Assembly (NCBI GenBank): GCA_023634235.1
Contig: JAMKCF010000001.1
Coordinates: 4,467,140 to 4,531,139 of the forward strand
DNA from: Pisaster brevispinus
Lineage: Eukaryota > Echinodermata > Asteroidea > Forcipulatida > Asteriidae
Length of the DNA: 64,000 bases
Direction: 5' to 3'
The notes beneath the pieces were generated by a model. The model searched no databases and was not told the origin of the DNA. It saw only the letters and a program-made list of their open reading frames with translations. Of this stretch, positions 22,386-32,580 are shown piece after piece. The stretch's first letter is position 1. The number at the start of each line of letters is the position of its first letter. Both the position numbers and the translations under genes were made by a program.

Positions 22386-22496
22386 TTGCCTCACGTTTCG
22401 ACCCCACCAGAGTCTTTCTCAAGGGCTAAGTGACCGAAGTTCATTAACCATTTGAGAGAGATTCTGCTCGGGTCGAAACGTGAGGCCTTGACCAAA
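22386..22496. repeat. Inverted pair of GGTCGAAACGTGAGG motifs
   Basis: 'cctcacgtttcgacc' near 22391 and 'ggtcgaaacgtgagg' near 22473 are exact reverse complements flanking about 65 nt; both copies carry a nearby 'agtctttctc'/'gagagattct' word. Similar motifs occur at about 43390 and 48888. Termini of some Penelope-like elements carry comparable GAAACGT sequences, but that link is tentative. Confidence 0.5.
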
Positions 22497-22600
22497 TGTT
22501 GGCAGTTTTAAAACAATATACATGAAAGCGTTTAGCATCAGTGCAGCCTAGAGTTCAAACACCGTTTCTCAAAAGTTCATAATTATTAATTAAAGTATTT

Positions 22601-22762
22601 AAGGGGCTGTGTCGTCACGATCAAAACACGCCTGTTGCTGTACATGGGACTATAAACTCTCACCCAGTTACAGCACGCGCATGCGCTCTCTCCAATTAAT
22701 ACGGGGAGGGTGTACGCGTGCTGTAATTGGGTGAGATTTCATTATTGACGACAGTGCCCCTT
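22601..22762. mobile_element. Foldback MITE of 162 bp
   Basis: Ends 'aaggggctgtgtcgtca' and 'tgacgacagtgcccctt' are inverted. Inner arms 'ctcacccagttacagcacgc' and 'gcgtgctgtaattgggtgag' extend the hairpin around 'gcgcatgcgc'. Confidence 0.8.
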
Positions 22763-23560
22763 TATGTATCATAAGTTTACGTAAAATGTTTAAAGACATT
22801 GAACATTAATTTCACGTACATTAAATGAAAATTATTTTAGTCTTAGCACAACTTACACTTGACACCCTATCACTTTATCTAACTCAGTAATCAGCTATAA
22901 TTGCAAAATTCTTATTTTTGTTACAAAACTACATTTTATTGCTGTTTGTTTCTTCACTACATTACCACGTAGAAAGCATTTAAAACAAATGTCATCAAAT
23001 GATACACGGCTTCTCAGACCACACTCATAGAACATACATACATTTAAATAATTTAATGCAATAAGGGTTTGAAAAAAATTGCTAGAGCGAGATTTGAAAC
23101 AACGTACCGTTGCTCTACCAACTGAGCTTTCCCGCCCTCTGTTGGCGGTCTCCCTATTAGTCAATATCTTTGTTCTTGGGTGCTAGTCACAAGCCACATA
23201 ACCGTTAACTGCCGTGTAGCCAGGGATCACACCCAAGTTTATTATTATTGTTATCATTAATCCCCTCCCACTCACACACTAGGTGCCCCTCCCCCACGAA
23301 AACAAATCGCGATAGTGTTCACACACAAAAAGAAAAGTAAAAGAAAAGGGGGCAAAACAGAAAAATGGGATCGGGATCTCTACCGCGGCCACACAATGCC
23401 AAGAACATAAGAGGATCGTGGCCCCCTGCAGCGTCCCCCGTCCAAAAAAAAAGCATGATTCCCACCACTGAGAAACCCATTTACCCTGCACCACCCCACT
23501 TAAAGGCAATACCCCACCCTCCCCCCCCCCCCACGAGAAAGTCTTGGCCACGCCGGTGCC
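22763..23560. other. Intergenic, no protein gene
   Basis: Apart from the tRNA-like piece at 23087-23150 nothing is recognised. Around 23280-23540 the sequence is rich in C and A runs. Confidence 0.45.
23087..23150 (-). repeat. tRNA-derived fragment (SINE head or tRNA pseudogene)
   Basis: On the minus strand 'agctcagttggtagagc' is a perfect A-box/D-arm. The B-box region is degenerate (gtttcaaatct instead of ggttcgaatcc), and no closed acceptor stem is seen, so it is not a functional tRNA. Confidence 0.55.
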
Positions 23561-23684
23561 GCCCGGGCGAAATAGTAATCTGCCCGGGTGAAATAGTAAT
23601 CTGCCCGGGCAAAATAGTAATCTGCCCGGGCAAAATAGTAATCTGCCCGGGTGAAATAGTAATCTGCCCGGTGAAATAGCTTTT
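23561..23684. repeat. 21-bp tandem repeat, six copies
   Basis: Unit 'gcccgggcgaaatagtaatct' with c/t and g/a variants; the last copy is truncated. A 21-bp period keeps any reading frame open, so ORFs across it on either strand are artefacts. Each full copy contains CCCGGG. Confidence 0.9.
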
Positions 23685-24314
23685 TTTTACCATGTCCTTT
23701 AAGCACTTCCGAACTTATATGACCTGAATCAAAATTTTTGTTTGCACGAATAGCCAATTTCGTTTAATGCATTGATTCGTACACGACGTGATGCACACAG
23801 CCTCATACGTGCAGTTTTCACGAAGAGACAATTCTTTTAAATTTCTACTAAACAGTTATTTACCCAATGTTTAAACTTACTATGACCAAAAAATAAATAA
23901 AAAAATTACCAAACAGTCTCCCTGGAACCAACGCTTTTAAAGATAGTGTAACTTCAAACGCACTTTTTTAAACATTATGCTGGGGCTGAAATGTGTCTTC
24001 GTAAAAACGTTGACAATATTATCCAGTACTCTGTTTTGGTGATTAAAACCTTTGTTGGATGACAGATTTTAAGTGTTTGTTGTTTTTTTCACTTGCAAAG
24101 CCCCGAGGGACTTGATCATCCTGGAGATCCCAGACAGTTCCCAGAGTTTTGTAATTTTTTTAGGGGCTGTAAAATTGATTCCTGGCATACAAATGTACAC
24201 AAAATCTGCTATACCACTGCACATCAACACACAGCTACCAAGATCTGCCTCCTCTGATAAGTGGAACAATCTGTTCAGCTGTCTGTTCTTTTGTAACCGT
24301 CTTGGCTTTGTGGA

Positions 24315-24511
24315 CTGGGCCCAATTTCATAGAGCTGCTTAAGCAGAAAATAATGCTTAACAATTTCCTGCTAAGCAGAAATGAGCAAGATACCAGTCAC
24401 AAATTGTACACGTGGCATGGTAGTTTGGCTGGTAACCTTATTCTGGTAAGCAAATTTGTATTGTGCTAAGCAAATTGTTGTGCTTAAGCAGCTCTATGAA
24501 ATTGGGCCCAG
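24315..24511. mobile_element. MITE, family 'gggcccaatttcata', copy 1
   Basis: TIRs 'ctgggcccaatttcatagag' and 'ctctatgaaattgggcccag' are exact, extended by 'ctgcttaagcag' at each end. Length 197 bp. Related copies at 53861-54221 and, more loosely, 52372-52612. It lies just past the 3' end of the 7TM exon. Confidence 0.9.
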
Positions 24512-24566
24512 GTTGTTTAAATTCCCAGTATACACTGATATAAAAATTCCAGGGATTGCAGTTTGC

Positions 24567-24572
24567 TTTAAT
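24567..24572 (-). terminator. Weak candidate poly(A) signal (ATTAAA) for the 7TM gene
   Basis: ATTAAA on the minus strand about 35 nt beyond the stop. It is very close to the stop, so a later site may be used. Confidence 0.25.
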
Positions 24573-24606
24573 TTCATTAAAAGTGAAGTCCTTGAATTCT
24601 TTCCGA

Positions 24607-26023
24607 CTACGGATTTTTTTCAGAAACCTGAGTGTCTAATGTCTCGTTAGATTTGTGCTTTCTCATTTCGATCTTCGGTGCATGCTTCTTTTTGTTGCTC
24701 TGTGCAGTAATTTTAGAGTAGAATGTGTAGAGATACGGGTTTAGGGAAGAATTTATTGGGAGGATGAAGACAACAATCCAGGCATACATATGAGGACCGA
24801 TCTCCACAATACCAGCCTGGGATAGAATCCCCATAATGATCACGGGCATCCAACATGCGAAGTCAGTACCGACTATAAGAGCCATTTTCACCGCCATCTT
24901 AATTTCCCTCTGTCGGTGAGCCGTTACCTTCACCAGCTTAGACGAGCGTTTTACCTTCACGAAGATTGCTACGTAGCAGCTCAACACAATGATAAAACAC
25001 AACAAGTTGACGCCAAGAAACAAGACGATTGAGTAGATCCAGGCCGGTTCTTTTGTTTGGGGTACCGGTATAGCCACAGTACCTGAACCAAATACGCTAC
25101 TGATGGAGTCCATCACAATTTTATAAGAAGAAACCTTAGTTGTCAGGGGGAGACCAATGCACACATCAGACAGCCCGTATACATTGGATTCACCACCAAC
25201 ACTGCCACCACCGATACCACTAACGACACCAACACCACCAAAACCACCACCATCAAAACTACCACCTTCACCACCACCAATACCACCACCACCACCACCA
25301 TCAATGCCACCAAAACCGCCACCATCAAAACCACCGACAACACTGCCACCAACGCCACCACCACCAAAACCACCACCACCACCACCACCATCAAAACCAT
25401 CAGCACTATCACCAAAACTACCATCACCAAAACCACCAACACCACCACCACTGAAGATGGTCGGGATAATACTAATACATGCAGCTGCTAACCACATTAC
25501 GAACACAATAACTTTGGTTATCTTTCCTCTGATAGTAACCCGGCTGAAGGGGAACACGATGCTTAAAAAGCAGTCCACACTGATTAAGGTAACAAAAAAT
25601 ACCGATGCTTCACTCGACATCACTGATACTGCCCCTGCAATCTTGCAAACCACACTAGACCGCCATTGCTTTGCAATATTTGAATAATTCTTTCCTAACT
25701 TGATATCAGCGATAGCAATAATCAACATATACACCCCCATCATGAAGTCAGATATAGCTAAATTAAGAACCAAGAATGAATGCGTCTCGTTCTCACGTAT
25801 TTCTTTGTCACGTCTACATCTCCAGATGATTACCAGGAAGTTGCCGATGAGGGCGCTCAACCCAAGAATCCACAAGGAAGCGCGAAGTGGATCGTTGCGC
25901 ATCAGACTGCCGCAGATGTTGAGTGGTGGTTCCAACTCCGTTGTTTTACATTTAGAGTAGTCAAATGCTTGAGATGGTACTTCTGTATCAAATCTACAGC
26001 ACACATGGTAGTCACTGACGTAT
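24607..26023 (-). CDS. 7TM exon (last exon) of a GRL101-like LDLa/CUB/LRR receptor
   Basis: Begins at acceptor tttcatttcag (phase 2) and ends in TAG. Numbering from the codon for the VCC motif's Val at 26004 (465 residues to the stop): a Cys-rich hinge (CCRF, C19, C31) joins LRRs to the membrane; TM1 about 43-63 (N55), TM2 76-98 (NLAISD), C120 at the top of TM3, SVDCF at 142-146 where a DRY/DRF-type motif belongs, TM4 162-183, a glycine-rich loop 2 insertion about 186-272, the conserved loop 2 cysteine C282, TM5 322-347, TM6 371-395 (FACWMP), TM7 408-427 (NPYLY). The tail is short and basic. Hinge and TM features fit the LGR/RXFP/GRL101 group of rhodopsin-like receptors acting at the plasma membrane; with the upstream exons the best match is GRL101. 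Arg to Cys at the DRY position could impair G-protein coupling. Confidence 0.9.
25190..25452 (-). repeat. In-frame CCACCA-type repeat coding a glycine-rich loop
   Basis: Plus strand shows 'accaccaccaccaccacc' mixed with 'aaaacc' and 'atcaaa'; on the coding strand this is GGT/GGA/GGC codons interspersed with Val, Phe, Asp and Ser. It expands extracellular loop 2 of the receptor by about 90 residues without breaking the frame. Confidence 0.9.
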
Positions 26024-26705
26024 CTGAAATGAAAGTTGAATATTAATTTAAGCGTATGTTTGCACTCAAAGTTTTTCTCAACAAAAATATTAGGCCCTAT
26101 GTTCTTTGAGTTTTACTGGAGTGTATTAGTTTATACATTTTGTATGTAGCATCGCCGACAGCACTGTGCTCTCCGACCAAGTAACCAGAGGTATTACACA
26201 AGGTTCCACTAGTTACTGCCACCCGGTAAGCCAAACAGTTTAATTGGCAGAGGAGTTGATTTGAAAACTACATAACCCAAGCACAGACTGTCAGCAAGAC
26301 ATCTGGAAGCCTGCTACAAAGAACAGACGCCAACGATATAGATACATTTCCGATATAGATACATTTTATTTATATTTTGTGTTTGTTTTGTTCTTGTCTC
26401 CATAATGTACCGAACAATGTGAGCACACCCCCCCAAAAACAAATTTCAAACAATAGGTGTTGCCCGAACACCTAATAATAGTTTGTCAAGAAGAAAGTTA
26501 CGAAAGAAAAGATACAATTTAGGAGTTAGCTGAAGCTTACAACTTGCAAAAACTAAGGTCATCACACGCCTACGAGTAAAAAAAATTAATAAATAAAAAA
26601 TAAAATACAAACAACACAGAAGTAGAGCAAGAAATTCACAAACACTCTCAAAATGACACAATACTGAGCAGAATGAAAATATGAGGACTAAAGTAACAGA
26701 CTTAC
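26024..26705. other. Intron between the last LRR-like exon and the 7TM exon
   Basis: No coding signal. It contains one solitary 'aggtgtt...aacacct' hairpin (26455-26473). Confidence 0.5.
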
Positions 26706-26795
26706 AATTTTTCCAAACTGTGCAGATCTTTAAGAGCCCCCGATTCGATGACCGGTGGAGATCCATAAATGGCTCGTTCACTTCCGATTAAAAAA
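26706..26795 (-). CDS. Probable last LRR exon of the GRL101-like receptor
   Basis: In the correct phase the minus strand encodes ...VIESGALKDLHSLEKL, which fits the second half of an LRR (I..GA...L..L..L), and ends at donor TT|gtaagt in phase 2. Joined to the 7TM exon it gives EKL-YVSDYHVCC, the expected LRR-to-hinge transition. The acceptor is uncertain: 'ttcgttatag' gives 90 nt (this entry), 'aatcggaag' gives 75 nt (end 26780). The first half of the repeat is unusual and lacks the Asn-ladder residue. Confidence 0.55.
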
Positions 26796-26879
26796 CTATA
26801 ACGAAAATGAAATTTATTAACGTTGCGTTATTTTCAAGAAGATTTAGTGCAAATTAAACAATAAAATACCAGTATTTAG

Positions 26880-26985
26880 TTATAGAGTTAAACGCCCATC
26901 GTATGTTAGTAGGGGAGATGGCCTTAGCTTTCGATCCGTACGAGATCTTTTTCAGAGGCATAAACAAAAACTAGAAATTCAGTTT
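26880..26985. repeat. Interspersed repeat fragment shared with 28985-29060
   Basis: 'agtaggggagatggccttag', 'ctttcgatcc' and 'ggcataaacaaaaact' match the block at about 28989-29058. It belongs to the repeat family into which the LINE inserted. Confidence 0.55.
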
Positions 26986-27450
26986 TTGTGACATCACAAA
27001 AACAGGGTGTTCGGTAGACATGTCGAAATTAGCATAGCTGGTGAAAAGTAAAAAGAAAATTTGGTAAACATGTATTTGTATGAAATATAATTATACGAGT
27101 TATTTGTGATTTTAAATATTTGCATTTTTGAAACAGAAACCTTGATCGAGCCTAAATTGAAAACTGATGACGTCATGATGACGTTATTGCGTATTTCTTA
27201 TCCATACATTGAGATTTATAAGTTTGTGGTAAGTGTTTAACTTTTGAACTTGCAACAGGTTTTTAGCAAAACGGACTATTTTTTAATAACTTGTCACGAG
27301 AGGGTGTTGTTGAAGATAATTACGTCAATACTCTATTAATTGGAAGGCCAAGCGTCAAACTTTATTTCATACCAAGAGAGCATGTCAAAATTCCAGATCA
27401 TATTGTTTGCAGACCTTAAAACGAGGCCTGGGAATATTTGTTTTCCTTAG

Positions 27451-28700
27451 AACTTCCGGTTTCAACCGGAAGTAAAGGCTTTATGGGGTCACCCTTTGTA
27501 TGTGATTTGTATAACTCGGCCGGAACTTTTTTATGGTGCAAGTACCTTACATGTAGCATTTATGGTTCTCCGATTATGATTTTTAAAAATATTAAACGTT
27601 TATTTATTGTTATGACGTCATCGATGACGTCATCGGACCGAAACAGTTTGGGTACCATATACATACTACGATCTATATACATAGTAAGTTTCAAGACAAA
27701 ACCCTTCTTGGTTTATGAGAAATGAACGTTTGAAATCTGAATTTTAAACTTCCGGTTTCAACCGGAAGTAAAGGTGTTATGGGGTCACCCTTTGAATGTG
27801 ATTTGTATAACTCGGCCGGAGCTTTTTTTGGTGCAACTTACATGTAGCATTTATGGTTCTCCGATTATGAATTTTTTAAATATTAAACGTTTTTTTTATT
27901 GTTACGACGTCATCGATGACGTCATCGGACCGAAACATTTTGGGTGTCATATACATACTACGATCTATATACATAGTAAGTTTCAAGACAAAACCCTTCT
28001 TGGTTTATGAGATATGAACGTTTAAAATCTGAATTTTGAACTTCCTGTTTCTACCGGAAGCAAAGGTCATATGGTGTCACATTGTGTATGTGACTTGCAT
28101 AATTTGGCAAGAGCTTTATTATTGTGCAAGTATCTTACATGTAGCATTTGTGATTCTCAAATTAGGATCTTTTTAAATATTAAACGTTGATTTATTGTTT
28201 TGACGTCATCGATGACATCATCAAACCAAAATTTACACATTTATATTTAAACACAAAGATCTAAATACTTAGTAAGTTTTAAGTCTCGAACATTTTTAGT
28301 TTATGAGATATGACGAGTTTTCATTTTGTAAGAAAATTTAACTTCCGGTTTTGACCGGAAGTAAAGCTCACATGGGGTCACACCTAATGAAAGATTTGTA
28401 GGACTGTTCAAGGGACTTCAGATGATATAATGATTAAAGGTGTAGCATCTTTTGTTTATAAGATATAACGTTTCCCTCAAAAAACCTTCAACGTCCGGTT
28501 TCGACCGGAAGTAAAGGTCACATGGGGTCACATTTTGTGTAAGAGTTGTAAAAGGAATGTTGAACTTTCATATGAAGCAAAGTTCTTGTATTTATCATTT
28601 ATGGTTCTCTAGATATGACGATTTACAATATTTCTCGTTATTTTTCATTTTTGATGTTATGACGTCATTGATGACGTCATCATCCCGAAAAGTCTATACG
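27451..28700 (-). repeat. Tandem array, unit about 296 bp, five copies (last two shortened)
   Basis: Units start with 'aacttccggtttcaaccgga' at 27451, 27747, 28039 (tcctgt variant), 28340 and about 28490. Full units contain 'tatggggtcacc', 'taactcggccgga', 'atgtagcattta' and the palindrome 'tgacgtcatcgatgacgtca'. Copies 1 and 2 are very similar; later copies diverge. The ORFs across it are repeats of the same frame and not genes. Confidence 0.9.
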
Positions 28701-28782
28701 AGTTATACTTTTTCCGAAATCCTGCCGAGAAAGTACGGTGGGAAGAAGAAGACACGGAAAAAAAACCCAGTACAATAACAAT

Positions 28783-29155
28783 AGGTTTTCGGCTGTTAGC
28801 TGAACACCTAACAAACACAAACATTTCCATTTGTAGCAAAAAGAGGAGCAAAGGAGTAAGGGAGAGTATCCAGAAAAAAGCGGGGAAATACATGTATAGC
28901 CAATCAATGTTATAAGTTTACAAACAATTGGGGGGCTAAGAACCAATCAGAGTAAAGTAGTGAGGACGAAGTTATAATTATATACAGAAACTAGTAGAGG
29001 AGATGACCTTCTAGCTTTCTATCCAAACCGGACCTTCGCCAGAATCATAAACAAGCACAAAAAAAAAATATAGTTACAGCAAAAAGAGGAGCAAAGAATT
29101 ATGCGAAAGCATCCAGAAAAAACCCAGGAAATTTATAGCCGATCAAAGTTTTGAT
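28783..29155. repeat. Interspersed repeat containing a hairpin; left part of the LINE target
   Basis: Begins with the hairpin 'aggttttcggctgttagctg' ... 'aacacct' (28783-28809). Two sub-copies of 'aaaaagaggagcaaag', 'catccagaaaaaa.cc' and 'atagcc.atcaa' lie at 28838-28915 and 29080-29150. The first continues into 'tttacaaacaat.g' and 'gaaccaatcagagtaaa'; the second is cut at about 29155 and its continuation reappears at 37345. Confidence 0.7.
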
Positions 29156-29554
29156 TTTAAATGGTTTATTAAAAAACAAAGACCATCGCAGCCGAAGGCT
29201 GAATTGCAGTCTAATTACAAAGAGATAAAATAACCAAAATTACAAAGAGTTAAAAATACAAGAAAACAAACAAGTATAAAACTCCAATATTAAAAAACAA
29301 GATTTACAAGAATGATTGAAACACTGTAGTGGTCCAAGAAGTTTCAAACTTGAAACCTAAAAAGAACATTATTAATCTATTCACCAGCAGGACAAAAACT
29401 AAAATAACCCAAAACAGAAGACAGAATGTTCATTGAAAAAATGCCGACTAAAAGTGGAAATGCACTGTTTTTGAGACGCTCAGTCTTACAACCCCACGAA
29501 ATTAGCATATTGGGACCACAGGTTTATTATTAGGCGCAAAATTTCCAGGAAAAT
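29156..29554 (-). mobile_element. 3' portion of the CR1-type LINE (separated by the DIRS insertion)
   Basis: On the minus strand a frame encodes GCKTERLKNSAFP, close to the C-terminal 'CRTERFKNSAIP' region of CR1/L2-type polyproteins, ending in TAG at 29377-29379. An AT-rich 3' UTR follows, ending near 'tttttaataaaccat'. Together with 34307-37344 it forms one LINE split by the DIRS element. Confidence 0.7.
29377..29554 (-). pseudogene. LINE reverse transcriptase, extreme C-terminus
   Basis: About 45 codons after the DIRS junction. It contains the conserved basic/aromatic KTERLKNSAFP segment and ends at a normal stop. It is cut off from the rest of the RT by 4.75 kb of DIRS sequence. Confidence 0.6.
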
Positions 29555-29700
29555 TTCTCGATATTCACCTCGAGACCACGTGAGATGGAGCGGCGTAACC
29601 AGTGAGTTCAGTTCAGTGTGCTGCTGAACCTTGTGACGTTCAGACGTGTTAAATTTCGCGGCTCTGCATACACGTATTATTATTATTATAGTACATTATC

Positions 29701-31378
29701 ATGGCGGGGCACCCTGAACTGCAATGTGAACTAACCCCGAGTACCGGAGAGGAGGATTTTGACGACCTTTTCCCACCGAATGTCCCGGGTAAGTGTAGTC
29801 CCGGGACTCAAGGTGTTCCGAGGCAGTTTTGGATGTACCAGAACCTGTCCCCGACAGGGAATATCGTACGAAAAATGGTAGTACGATCAGTAAGATGGGA
29901 AAATTTCCCATGAAGAGAAAACAAGGACATACTATTGAGTATGAATTTCTGATATGGTTGGGCTGCAGACGGATAATTCCGAGCCCATATCCTGTAATAA
30001 TTCTTCGGAATTACTGGCTGTTGGCCAGATGATGAAAGGAGCCATGGAGTCTGTCCAGGCCAGTATTACTAAGTCATTTCAAGACATGACACATTTAATA
30101 ATGACTGTCAAAGAAAACTCTGCCGAAGAGAATGTTTCCGATCGCAAAACGAAAAACAAGCGACAAAAAGTAGACGGTGGGGAATGTTCAAACTCTCCCT
30201 CTCCGGTCTATGACCATGAGTCAAGTCTCGCAAAATTGCTGGAGGAGACTGACATACCAAGTACTAGTGCTGAGCAACCGGATAATTCCGAACAAATTGA
30301 CTTTCTAGCAAGTATTGCACAACATTTTCAGTTGGAAGAGCAGACCTCTGATGATGTACATCCCCAATTAGCTTCCATTGCTAACTCTGTTTTTCGTGAA
30401 AAACTGTCAGATGACAAACTGAAGGACATTTTCAAGTCCTACAACAGACCAAAAAATTGTGAGAACGTTGTGCCCACAAAAGTGAATAAATTAATATGGG
30501 ACAACATGAGAGATAACACTCGATCACAGGACGTAAAATTTCAAAAAATTCAGACGTCCCTTGTAAAATCAATTGTTGCTGTGCTCCAATTGTCAAATCA
30601 AGTAATAACAGCCTCCAAAAATAAGGAGCTTGATAAGCTGGATGTGAAATCTCTGTTGCGTACTGCAACGGATTCAGTTGGGTTAATGGCTAATGCCAAT
30701 TACCAATTAAACATGCGAAGAAGAGAAATGATAAAGCATGATATAAACCCAAATTTCCGGCATTTATGTGATACTGCCGTACAATTTACGGAGCAGCTTT
30801 TTGGTGACGACTTGCCAAAGCAAGTAAAAGATATGTCCGAGGTAAATAAGGTGGGACTGAAGTTGGCAGGTCCACGGGGCGGTTATCGAGGCCGTTCATC
30901 AGGTCACCGAGGATTCTATCAACGTGGTGGTCATAGCAATCAGAACCGAGGTACTAGAGCTAGTGGACAGTTTTTTTTTATACCCACGTCACAGTCGACA
31001 CCCGTACCATACGGGCAAGTCAGAAACGAGCAAAAGCAAGTAGAGGAACCCTCTGTTCACGAAGTAAGTCTACCGGACTGTAAATCATACCAAAGACCAA
31101 TAAAAACCAATATTGCAGCTCGGTTGAAATATTTTATCCCGGCATGGAGGAAAATTACCTCAGACAGGAAAATTATAGACATAGTGTCAAATTGCCATAT
31201 TGAATTTGAGGAAGGAAGCTACCCTCAACAATATTTTGCACCCACTGAAATTAACTTCCCTGATAAGGAGAAGAATGTTTTGGACGCTGAATTAAAAGTG
31301 CTCCTCAAAAAGGGTGTAATAGAATACTCTGCCCATGAAAAGGGCGAATTTATTTCTACAATCTTTACGAGGCCAAAA
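29701..31378 (+). pseudogene. DIRS ORF1 (gag-like), frameshifted near the start
   Basis: The main open frame (from 29954) encodes a hydrophilic protein with a KTKNKRQKV basic stretch, a helical middle and an RGG-type RNA-binding region (GGYRGRSSGHRGFYQRGG, about residues 300-320), as in DIRS gag-like proteins. A likely true start at 29701 (MAGHPELQ, then an acidic stretch) is in another frame that stops at 29911, implying an indel between about 29870 and 29990. The 3' end of this frame already contains the start of the RT region (FTRPKK) before a frameshift in an A-run at about 31374-31381. Confidence 0.7.
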
Positions 31379-32580
31379 AAAGGATGGCTCTTATAGAATG
31401 ATTTTTAATTTAAAGAGATTCAACAAATCAGTGGCATATCACCATTTTAAAATGGATACTTTGGCCTCTGCAGTGAGGCTTATGAAACGTGGCTGCTATA
31501 TGGCATCTGTTGACCTTAAGGATGCATATTATTCTGTTCCAATTGCTTTGGCGAAACAATTTATATCAATTTACGTGTCTGCCAAATGGTTTAGCGTTAG
31601 CCCCACGACTATTTACAAAGTTGCTAAAACCTGTGTTTTCAACTTTAAGAAAGCAAGGCTTGATATCTGTGGGTTACATTGATGACTCTTATTTACAAGG
31701 AGACACAAAAGAAGAATGTGCAGACAATGTTGCTCGCACAACAGATTTGCTCACTAATCTCGGCTTTCGGGTTCACGAGGTAAAGTCCGTATTTGAGCCA
31801 GCCCAGCAGTTAACATTTTGGGGCCTTATTCTTGATTCGAACAATATGACAGTTAGACCAACAATGAGCAAGATTGTAAAGGTCCGATCTCAGGTTAAAG
31901 CCATTTTACAAAACAAAGTCACGATACAAGAGGTGGCATCTACCATCGGAATTCTAGTTGCGTGCTTCCAAGGGGTTGAACATGGCCAACTGTTCTATAG
32001 AAGCATCGAACGTAATAAAATCACTGCCTTAGAAAAGAGCAGAGGAGATTACACAGCAAGAATGGTTTTAACAATCGAGTCAAAGGATGAACTAAACTGG
32101 TGGTACAATAACATTGAAGCCAGTTCTAAAAGGATTTCACATGGAGATCCAGATTTAGTTATGCAATCAGATGCATCCAACAAAGGGTGGGGTGCAGTCC
32201 ATGGCACATTGTCTGCTGGAGGAAAATGGACAGCCGCTGAATCGCTGCACCACATAAATTATCTTGAATTGTTAGCGGCATTCATGGCTTTACAAACATT
32301 TTGTGCTCAACGAAAAAATGTTCACATTGGCATCCAAATTGATAACACCACCGCTGTAGCGTATATCAATGCCATGGGCGGCATAAAATCCAAATTATGC
32401 AACGAGATTGCTCAACAAATTTGGTTCTGGTGTTTACACCGAAACGTTTGGCTTTCTGCCTCTTTCCTCCCTGGAGCACAAAACGTTGCTGCTGATAGAA
32501 TGTCTAGACTGTTTAATGACAGGACAGAGTGGATGCTAAAGCCTGATATTTTGTATTGCATACAATCCCTTTGGGCGTGA
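31379..32580 (+). pseudogene. DIRS reverse transcriptase / RNase H, frameshifted
   Basis: RT motifs: MIFNLKRFN, SVDLKDAYYSVP (catalytic Asp), CLPNGLALAPR, GYIDDSYLQ (YIDD catalytic pair) and LTFWGLILD. RNase H motifs: MQSDASNKGWG (first Asp), NYLELLAAF (Glu), IQIDNTTAVAY (Asp) and NVAADRMSR (last Asp). Two breaks are visible: an extra A near 31378, and a shift with apparent loss of several codons near 31545, between DLKDAYYSVPIAL and the LYQFTCLPNG block. A third shift near 32570 separates it from the IDLFASR region. The enzyme would copy the element's RNA; this copy cannot make an intact protein. Confidence 0.9.

Noticed and set aside
23481..23757. ORFs with ITISPGQ / FARADYY heptads
   Set aside because: They arise from the 21-bp tandem repeat, whose length keeps frames open.
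25143..25687. Proline-rich plus-strand ORF and valine-rich minus-strand ORF
   Set aside because: They are shadows of the glycine-rich repeat in the 7TM exon read in other frames.
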